From NCBI RefSeq assembly GCF_014646815.1, contig NZ_BMNZ01000001.1:372001-436000 (forward strand): a stretch of 64,000 nucleotides of DNA. Reading direction: 5' to 3'. Both the position numbers and the translations under genes were made by a program. The notes under the pieces were generated by a model that was given only the letters and a program-made list of their open reading frames with translations, ran no database searches and had not been told where the DNA came from. The stretch's first letter is position 1. Every line of letters begins with the position of its first letter. Of the stretch, positions 58,662-64,000 are shown piece after piece. Source of the DNA: Terrabacter tumescens. Lineage in GTDB: Bacteria; Actinomycetota; Actinomycetes; Actinomycetales; Dermatophilaceae.

Positions 58662-60548
58662 TCAGGCCTCGAATTGGCCCTCTTCGAGCCGGGCCTTCAT
58701 CGTGCCGAGGAACCGAGCGGCGTCGGCCCCGTCGACGATGCGGTGGTCATAGGACAGCGCGAGGTACATCATCGAGCGGATCGCGATGGTCTCGCCACCG
58801 TCGGCGTCGGTGACGACGACGGGCCGCTTGACGATCGCGCCGGTGCCGAGGATGGCCACCTGCGGCTGGTTGATGATCGGCGTGTCGAAGAGCGCACCGC
58901 GGCTGCCGGTGTTGGTGATCGTGAAGGTGCCGCCGGCGAGGTCGTCGGGCGTGATCTTGTTGCTGCGAGTGCGTGCAGCGACATCGGCGATCGCACGGGC
59001 GAGGCCGGCGATGTTGAGGTCACCGGCGTTCTTGACGACCGGGACGATGAGGCCCTTCTCGGTGTCGACGGCGATCGAGAGGTTCTCGCTGCCGTGGTAG
59101 ACGACCTCGTCGCCCTCGATGCTCGCGTTGACCATCGGGTGCGCCTTCAGCGCCTCGGTGGCGGCGAGCGCGAGGAACGGCAGGAAGCTGAGCTTCGTGC
59201 CCTCACGGGCCTCGAAGTCGCCCTTCACCTTGGCGCGCAGGCGAGCCACCTTGGTCAGGTCGACCTCGACGACGGTGGTCAGCTGGGCCGAGACCTGCAG
59301 CGACTCGACCATGCGCGAGGCGATGACCTTGCGCAGGCGGGTCATCTTCTCCCGGGTGCCACGCTTCGGCGAGACCGACGCGGGGGCGCTGGGGGCGGAC
59401 GACGCCGGAGCGGCGGCCGCAGCCGGTGCGGCCTGGGCAGCGGGCTGGGCCGCCGGTGCCTTGGCGGCCTTCGCGGCCTCGGCGGCGTCGAGCACGTCCT
59501 GCTTGCGGATGCGGCCACCGACGCCGGTGCCGGTGACCGAGTTCAGGTCGACACCGTGCTGTCCGGCGAGCTTGCGCACGAGCGGGGTGACGTAGGCGGC
59601 TGCGTCGTCCCGCGACGGAGCCTCTGCGGGAGCCGCAGCCTCGGGGGACTGCTGGGCCGGCGGGCGCTCCGCGTCGGCGGCCTTGCCTGCAGCTTCCTGC
59701 GTGGCCTCCTCCGGCTTCTCCTGGGCGGGCGCCTTCTCCTGGGCGGGCGCCTTCTCCGGCTCGGGCGCCTTCTCCGGCTCGGGCGCCTTCTCCGGCTCCG
59801 GGGCCTTCTCCGGCTCCGGGGCCTTCTCAGGCTCGGGCGCCTTCTCGGGCTCCGGCGCCTTTTCCGGCTCGGGCGCCTTCTCGGCCGGCGCGGCGGCGGC
59901 GGACCCGCCGATGACGGCCAGGTCGGCGCCGACGGGCACGGTGTCGTCCTCCTGGACGAGGATCTTCGTCAGCTTCCCGGCGACCGGGGAGGGGATCTCG
60001 GTGTCGACCTTGTCGGTCGAGACCTCGAGGAGCGGCTCGTCGACGGCGACGTCGTCGCCCTCCGCCTTGAGCCAACGCGTCACGGTGCCCTCGGTGACCG
60101 ACTCGCCGAGGGCCGGCATCGTCACGGTCTGGCCGTCGCCACCGCTCGAGGCGGACGCCTCTGCCTGGGGCTTCTCGGCGGCGTCGGCCTCGGGCTCGCT
60201 CGTGGCCGGCTGGGGCTCCTGCTCGGTGCTCGGCGCCTCGGGGGCGGGAGCGGACTCCTCGGCCGGGGCCGACTCGGCGGCGGGCGCGTCGTCGCCGCCG
60301 GACGGGGCAGCGCCGTCGCCGATGACGGCGAGGTCGGCGCCCACGGGGACGGTGTCGTCCTCCTGCGCCAGGATCTCCTGCAGGGTGCCCGCCACGGGGG
60401 AGGGGATCTCGGTGTCGACCTTGTCGGTCGAGACCTCGAGCAGCGGCTCGTCGACCTCGATGCGGTCACCGACGTTCTTCAGCCAGCGGGTGACGGTCCC
60501 CTCGGTGACTGACTCACCCAGGGCCGGCATGGTCACGCGTTCTGACAT
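58662..60548 (-). CDS. sucB: Dihydrolipoamide acyltransferase (2-oxoacid dehydrogenase E2)
   Basis: A 628-aa E2. Two lipoyl domains (residues about 1-77 and 140-217) each contain [14 protein letters not shown] with the lipoylated Lys. Between them and the rest lie Pro/Ala/Glu linkers, one with seven EKAPEP hexapeptides. The peripheral subunit-binding domain ([16 protein letters not shown]) and the catalytic core with [13 protein letters not shown] follow. In actinobacteria this E2 serves pyruvate dehydrogenase and is annotated SucB or DlaT, so the name does not settle the substrate. GGAGAG is 8 nt before the ATG. It is preceded by lpdA (E3). Confidence 0.94.
   Translation of the reverse strand: MSERVTMPALGESVTEGTVTRWLKNVGDRIEVDEPLLEVSTDKVDTEIPSPVAGTLQEILAQEDDTVPVGADLAVIGDGAAPSGGDDAPAAESAPAEESAPAPEAPSTEQEPQPATSEPEADAAEKPQAEASASSGGDGQTVTMPALGESVTEGTVTRWLKAEGDDVAVDEPLLEVSTDKVDTEIPSPVAGKLTKILVQEDDTVPVGADLAVIGGSAAAAPAEKAPEPEKAPEPEKAPEPEKAPEPEKAPEPEKAPEPEKAPEPEKAPAQEKAPAQEKPEEATQEAAGKAADAERPPAQQSPEAAAPAEAPSRDDAAAYVTPLVRKLAGQHGVDLNSVTGTGVGGRIRKQDVLDAAEAAKAAKAPAAQPAAQAAPAAAAAPASSAPSAPASVSPKRGTREKMTRLRKVIASRMVESLQVSAQLTTVVEVDLTKVARLRAKVKGDFEAREGTKLSFLPFLALAATEALKAHPMVNASIEGDEVVYHGSENLSIAVDTEKGLIVPVVKNAGDLNIAGLARAIADVAARTRSNKITPDDLAGGTFTITNTGSRGALFDTPIINQPQVAILGTGAIVKRPVVVTDADGGETIAIRSMMYLALSYDHRIVDGADAARFLGTMKARLEEGQFEA
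59716..59883 (-). repeat. 18-bp tandem repeat coding the EKAPEP linker of E2
   Basis: About nine 18-bp units encode two EKAPAQ and seven EKAPEP hexapeptides, between the second lipoyl domain and the subunit-binding domain. Units differ mainly at third positions. Copy-number change would alter linker length in frame. Confidence 0.85.
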
Positions 60549-60579
60549 GACGTGTTCTCTCCTCTTCCCAGTTTCTGGC

Positions 60580-61959
60580 TCAAGCGTGTGCGTGCAGGGG
60601 CTTACCCGCCAAGGCCAAGTGTGCCTCGCCGAGAGCCTCGTTCTGTGTGGGGTGCGCGTGGATGAGACCGGCGACGTCCTCCGGGTGCGCCTCCCAGTTG
60701 ACGATGAGCTGTGCCTCGCCGATCTGCTCGCCCATCCGGGCGCCGATCATGTGGACGCCGACGACGGGTCCGTCGACCTGGCGCACGAGCTTGACGAAGC
60801 CCTGGGTGCCGAGGATCTGGGACTTGCCGTTGCCGCCGAGGTTGTACTCGTAGGTCGCGATCTCGCCATGCTTCTCGCGGGCCTGGGCCTCGGTCAGACC
60901 GACGCTCGCGATCTCTGGGTCGCAGTAGGTGACGCGCGCGATGCCGCTCTCGTCGATCGGCGTCGGCGCGAGGCCGGCGATCTCCTCGGCGACGAAGATG
61001 CCCTGGGCGAAGCCGCGGTGGGCGAGCTGGAGGCCGGGCACGATGTCGCCGACGGCGTAGACGCCCGGGACACCGGTGCGCAGCCGCTCGTCGGTGGTCA
61101 CGAAGCCGCGGTCGACGGTGACGCCGGCGGCCTCGTAGCCCAGGCCGTCGGTGACGGGGCCGCGTCCGACCGCGACGAGGAGCAGGTCGGCCTCGATCGT
61201 CTCGCCGGACTCGAGCGAGACCGTGACGACGTCACCCTGCTGGGTGGCGCCGGCGAAGCGCACGCCGGTCTTGAAGGCGATCTTGCGCTTGCGGAAGGAG
61301 CGCTCGAGCTGCTTGCTGATGCTCTCGTCCTCGGCCGCGACGAGCCGCGGGAGGGCCTCGACGATGGTGACCTCGGAGCCGAAGCTCTTGAAGACGGAGG
61401 CGAACTCGACGCCGATGACGCCGCCGCCGAGCACGACGACGCGCGCCGGTACGTGGTCGATGGACAGCGCCTGCTCGCTCGTCATGATGCGGCCGCCGAT
61501 CTCGAGACCGGGGAGCGACTTCGCGTAGCTGCCCGTGGCGAGCACGACGTTGCGGCCGGTGAGGCGGCGGTCGCCGACGACCACGGTGTTCGGGCCGTCG
61601 AGGACGCCCGCGCCCTCGACGTAGTCGATCTTCGCTGCCTTGACGAGGCCCTGGAGCCCCTTGTGCAGGCGGCTGACGACGCCGTCCTTGTAGGCGTTGA
61701 CGCCGGACATGTCGACGGATTCCAACGTCGTCCGCACTCCGAACGACGCGCCCTCGCGGGCGACGTCGGCCACCTCCGCCGCGTGGAGCAGCGCCTTGGT
61801 GGGGATGCAGCCCTGGTGCAGGCACGTGCCGCCGAGGCGCCCCTTCTCGACGAGCGCCACCGAGAGCCCCAGCTCTGCCGACCGGAGGGCACAGGCGTAG
61901 CCGCCCGACCCTCCACCGAGAATGACGACGTCGTAGTCGCTGGCGGCATCAGCCGGCAT
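60580..61959 (-). CDS. lpdA: Dihydrolipoyl dehydrogenase (E3)
   Basis: A 459-aa flavoprotein disulfide reductase. [10 protein letters not shown] (FAD), [12 protein letters not shown] (redox-active CxxxxC), [13 protein letters not shown] (NAD) and the C-terminal [13 protein letters not shown] with the catalytic His-Glu pair are all present. It re-oxidises dihydrolipoyl groups on the E2 encoded just downstream. The ATG at 61959 has AAGGAG about 10 nt upstream. A 31-nt gap separates it from sucB, indicating an operon. Confidence 0.96.
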   Translation of the reverse strand: MPADAASDYDVVILGGGSGGYACALRSAELGLSVALVEKGRLGGTCLHQGCIPTKALLHAAEVADVAREGASFGVRTTLESVDMSGVNAYKDGVVSRLHKGLQGLVKAAKIDYVEGAGVLDGPNTVVVGDRRLTGRNVVLATGSYAKSLPGLEIGGRIMTSEQALSIDHVPARVVVLGGGVIGVEFASVFKSFGSEVTIVEALPRLVAAEDESISKQLERSFRKRKIAFKTGVRFAGATQQGDVVTVSLESGETIEADLLLVAVGRGPVTDGLGYEAAGVTVDRGFVTTDERLRTGVPGVYAVGDIVPGLQLAHRGFAQGIFVAEEIAGLAPTPIDESGIARVTYCDPEIASVGLTEAQAREKHGEIATYEYNLGGNGKSQILGTQGFVKLVRQVDGPVVGVHMIGARMGEQIGEAQLIVNWEAHPEDVAGLIHAHPTQNEALGEAHLALAGKPLHAHA

Positions 61960-62147
61960 CTGGGTGTGCTCCTTCTGGGTGGATCGTCCGCTGGGGCCGT
62001 CGTGCGGCACAGGGCGGGAACGTGCAGGAGTACGCGGTGGTGGGCGTACGGGGGGTCGTGCAAGAGCATCTTGTCATTGATCGTGTGCGAGGGCACAGGC
62101 AGGTCGGGCCCGGCGCGTGCCGACCTCGTGGGCACGGGGTGACCACG

Positions 62148-62153
62148 TACAGT
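62148..62153 (+). promoter_or_regulatory. -10 element (TACAGT) of a leaderless promoter
   Basis: TACAGT is followed by 6 nt and the ATG at 62160. Confidence 0.5.
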
Positions 62154-62159
62154 GCCGCC

Positions 62160-62507
62160 ATGGGCTGGTTCTCACGACGCGGCAGCCGCAAGGGCGCCGT
62201 CTTCCCCGGCCGCTCCGACGGGCCGAAGATGGAGATCGACCGCAAGGCGGTCGAGCAGCACCTGCGCAGCTTCGTGGAGTCCCGCCTCGGGGTCGAGGCC
62301 TACGTCGAGCCCGCCACGAGCGTCACCCCGACGACGATCGTGCTCATCGCCTGGGACGGCGAGTGGACGCGCCGCGCGGTGGGCTCGCCCAAGGACGGGT
62401 TCGAGATCAGCCAGAAGCTCGGCGTTCCCGTCTACGACGTCAACAAGACCGGCTACCCCAACCGGATGCGCGAGTGGAGCAAGCGCCGACGGCAGGGGGA
62501 CGCCTGA
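62160..62507 (+). CDS. Conserved hypothetical protein, often annotated oxidoreductase
   Basis: A 115-aa soluble protein: basic start MGWFSRRGSRK, then a compact alpha/beta domain (AVEQHLRSFVESRLGVEAYV, TTIVLIAWDGEWTRR, GVPVYDVNKTGYPNRMREW). No cofactor-binding or catalytic motif is visible, so oxidoreductase labels given to homologues are unsupported here. The start was chosen because TACAGT lies 6 nt before the ATG. It is divergent from lpdA. Confidence 0.7.
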   Translation: MGWFSRRGSRKGAVFPGRSDGPKMEIDRKAVEQHLRSFVESRLGVEAYVEPATSVTPTTIVLIAWDGEWTRRAVGSPKDGFEISQKLGVPVYDVNKTGYPNRMREWSKRRRQGDA

Positions 62508-62683
62508 CCGCACGACCCGGCACGCGACCCGGCACACGAACCGCAGGCGACCGTCGCCGGCGGCGGTGCCGCAGACGACAGCCGGCGGCCGAAAGCGAGT
62601 GGACCGGGCCCCGGTTCGCTGACAGGGTGAAAGGCGTCCAGTCCGTGCCGGACTCGGCGCCACAGCACACAGGAGGTTCTCGA

Positions 62684-62872
62684 ATGTCGAAGCAGGATGG
62701 CGCGTCCAACGGGCCGAGCGAGGAGATGAAGGCCAAGTTCCGGGCCGCGCTCGACAAGAAGCACGCGCACGGTGGCAAGGACGTCTCCGACGACCACGAC
62801 CACTCCAAGGTGCACGGCGCCCACGGCCCCGCCAAGGCCCAGCAGATGTTCCGTCGCAAGTCTGGCGGCTGA
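62684..62872 (+). CDS. Small DUF5302-type protein
   Basis: A 62-aa highly charged protein. The N-terminal SEEMKAKFRAALDKKHA and C-terminal QQMFRRKSGG are the conserved ends of the actinobacterial DUF5302 family; the His/Asp-rich middle (DVSDDHDHSKVHGAHG) could bind metal. Function is unknown. AGGAGG stands 7 nt before the ATG. Upstream (62508-62683) I see only a CGACCCGGCAC direct repeat. A perfect terminator follows. Confidence 0.8.
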   Translation: MSKQDGASNGPSEEMKAKFRAALDKKHAHGGKDVSDDHDHSKVHGAHGPAKAQQMFRRKSGG

Positions 62873-62887
62873 GCCCAGCCGCAGCGA

Positions 62888-62930
62888 CGCGAAGAGGCCA
62901 CGTCCCCGAGCGGGACGTGGCCTCTTCGCG
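62888..62930. terminator. Bidirectional hairpin terminator
   Basis: A perfect 19-bp stem with a 5-nt loop between the convergent DUF5302 gene and leucyl aminopeptidase gene. Confidence 0.9.
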
Positions 62931-62941
62931 TGCGGCGGGGC

Positions 62942-64000
62942 TCAGACGTAGGACTCCGCGATCCCGACGAGGGTCCGCACGCCGAAGCCGGTGCCACCCT
63001 TGGGCCAGTAGCCCGTCGGGGCCTTGTCGTTGAAGGCGGGCCCGGCGATGTCGAGGTGGCTCCACGGGATGCCCTCGCCGACGAACTCGGACAGGAAGAT
63101 CCCGGCCGTCAGCATGCCGCCCTCGACGCCACCCTTGTGGGCCAGGTCGGCGTTGATCGACTCGAGCGCAGGACGCAGCTCCTGAGGCAGCGGCATCGGC
63201 CAGACCGCTTCGCCCACCGAGGCGGCGGCCTCGACCACGCGGGCGCGGAAGGCGTCGTCGTTGCCCATGACGGCCGCCGTGTTCGCGAGCGCGACGACCT
63301 GCGCGCCCGTCAGGGTGGCGATGTCGACGATGGCGTCCGGCTTGCTCTCGGAGGCCAGCGCGATGCAGTCGCCGAGCACCATGCGGCCCTCGGCGTCGGT
63401 GTTGAGCACCTCGACGGTCTTGCCGCCGCGCATCGTCACGACGTCGCTCGGGCGCTGGGCCGTGGAGCTCGGCATGTTCTCGGCCAGGCCGAGGTAGCCG
63501 GTGACGGCGATCGGCAGGCCGAGCTCGGCGATGGCGAGGACGGCGCCCGCGACGGCGGCGGCCCCGGCCATGTCGCACTTCATCGTCAGCATGCCGTTGG
63601 CCGGCTTGATGCAGAGGCCGCCCGAGTCGAAGGTGATGCCCTTGCCGACGAACGCGATCGACGCCTTGGGCCGCGAGGGCGCGTAGCTGAGGACCGCGAT
63701 GCGCGGGTCGTTGGCGGAGCCCTGCCCGACGCCCACCGTGCCGCCGAAGCCGCCGGCACGCAGTGCCTTCATGTCGTAGGACTTGAGCTTGACCTTCGTG
63801 CCCTTGATGCGGTCGGCGAGCGAGTCGACGAACGTCTCCGGGTAGAGCAGGTTGGGCGGCAGGTTGACGAGGTCACGGGTGTAGGCGACCGCCTCACCGA
63901 GCGCTGCCGCCCGCTTGACCGCCTTGCGCGAGCTCGCGTCGGCCGGGCCGACGAGCGCGACGGCGTCGACGGCGTCGGTGCTCGTCGTGCCGGCCTTGGA
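62942..64000 (-). CDS. pepA: Leucyl aminopeptidase (M17), 5' end outside window
   Basis: The last 352 residues are present. NLPPNLLYPETF, VGKGITFDSGGLCIKP, NTDAEGRMVLGD and HLDIAGPAFN are the M17 catalytic-domain blocks, containing the two-metal Asp/Glu ligands and the NTDAEGR signature. PepA removes N-terminal Leu and other residues in cytosolic peptide turnover. The N-terminal domain and start lie beyond 64000. In Mycobacterium pepB likewise lies near the dlaT-lip region, supporting the synteny. Confidence 0.95.
   Translation of the reverse strand, partial: SKAGTTSTDAVDAVALVGPADASSRKAVKRAAALGEAVAYTRDLVNLPPNLLYPETFVDSLADRIKGTKVKLKSYDMKALRAGGFGGTVGVGQGSANDPRIAVLSYAPSRPKASIAFVGKGITFDSGGLCIKPANGMLTMKCDMAGAAAVAGAVLAIAELGLPIAVTGYLGLAENMPSSTAQRPSDVVTMRGGKTVEVLNTDAEGRMVLGDCIALASESKPDAIVDIATLTGAQVVALANTAAVMGNDDAFRARVVEAAASVGEAVWPMPLPQELRPALESINADLAHKGGVEGGMLTAGIFLSEFVGEGIPWSHLDIAGPAFNDKAPTGYWPKGGTGFGVRTLVGIAESYV

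Noticed and set aside
61960-62147. Possible gene between lpdA and the hypothetical gene
   Set aside because: The open frames here have no ribosome site, and the leaderless -10 at 62148 explains the downstream start.

Overview
The window is about 72% GC by eye, densely coded, with frequent GTG starts, short ATGA/GTGA gene overlaps and many leaderless promoters. This points to a high-GC actinobacterium. Gene content and order suggest a member of the Micrococcales, possibly the Intrasporangiaceae; that family-level placement is inference. The order sucB, SDR39U1-type epimerase, lipB, lipA, DUF4191, RDD, glnA, glnE, glnA2 is the same order known from Mycobacterium (dlaT, Rv2216, lipB, lipA, Rv2219, Rv2219A, glnA1, glnE, glnA2). 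Here it is interrupted by extra genes. No rRNA, tRNA, CRISPR array, insertion sequence or prophage is visible.

Layout. 1-8.3 kb: the end of a phospholipase C, then two divergent operons. The minus-strand operon has an epimerase and a GT-C glycosyltransferase. The plus-strand side has a b-type cytochrome, a sulfite-oxidase-fold molybdoenzyme and a small membrane protein, followed by a GT2, a DUF2064 protein, a methyltransferase and a GT87. The two plus-strand transcription units share a 22-bp upstream motif at the same distance from their start codons. 8.1-17.5 kb: a respiratory nitrate reductase operon narGHJI-narK on the minus strand, with a divergent SufR-like, probably Fe-S-binding, regulator and a small ANTAR protein. 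17.7-21.2 kb: a membrane protein and a Tat-exported isoquinoline-oxidoreductase-like molybdoenzyme (two subunits). 21.7-29.9 kb: a PASTA-less Ser/Thr kinase, a YihY/BrkB protein, a FUSC-type exporter with a leaderless 20-codon leader, a MerR regulator with its own promoter-operator, an MBL-fold hydrolase and an ABC exporter. 30.0-31.8 kb: a three-gene operon for a diheme cytochrome b without adjacent Rieske or cytochrome c subunits.

31.8-64 kb is the conserved housekeeping half: ppgK, map, panB, a secreted M6 (immune inhibitor A) protease preceded by three 22-bp iterons, glnA2-glnE, an accessory block (two MFS transporters, a secreted LAS peptidase, DUF1810, a serine hydrolase), glnA with a textbook double GlnR box, RDD, DUF4191, lipA, an ABC-2 transporter, lipB, a Gfo/Idh/MocA oxidoreductase, a second kinase, an SDR39U1 epimerase, the 2-oxoacid dehydrogenase E2 (sucB) and E3 (lpdA), and the 3' part of leucyl aminopeptidase.

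Two themes link the genes. One is anaerobic or alternative electron transfer: three molybdoenzymes and two b-type cytochromes in one window. The other is nitrogen and lipoate metabolism: GlnA is controlled by GlnE adenylylation and probably by GlnR, and LipA/LipB act on the E2 encoded nearby. Strong hairpin terminators sit in most convergent gaps. At least eleven genes have a TANNNT -10 element 6-7 nt before the start codon, so leaderless mRNAs look like a major expression mode.
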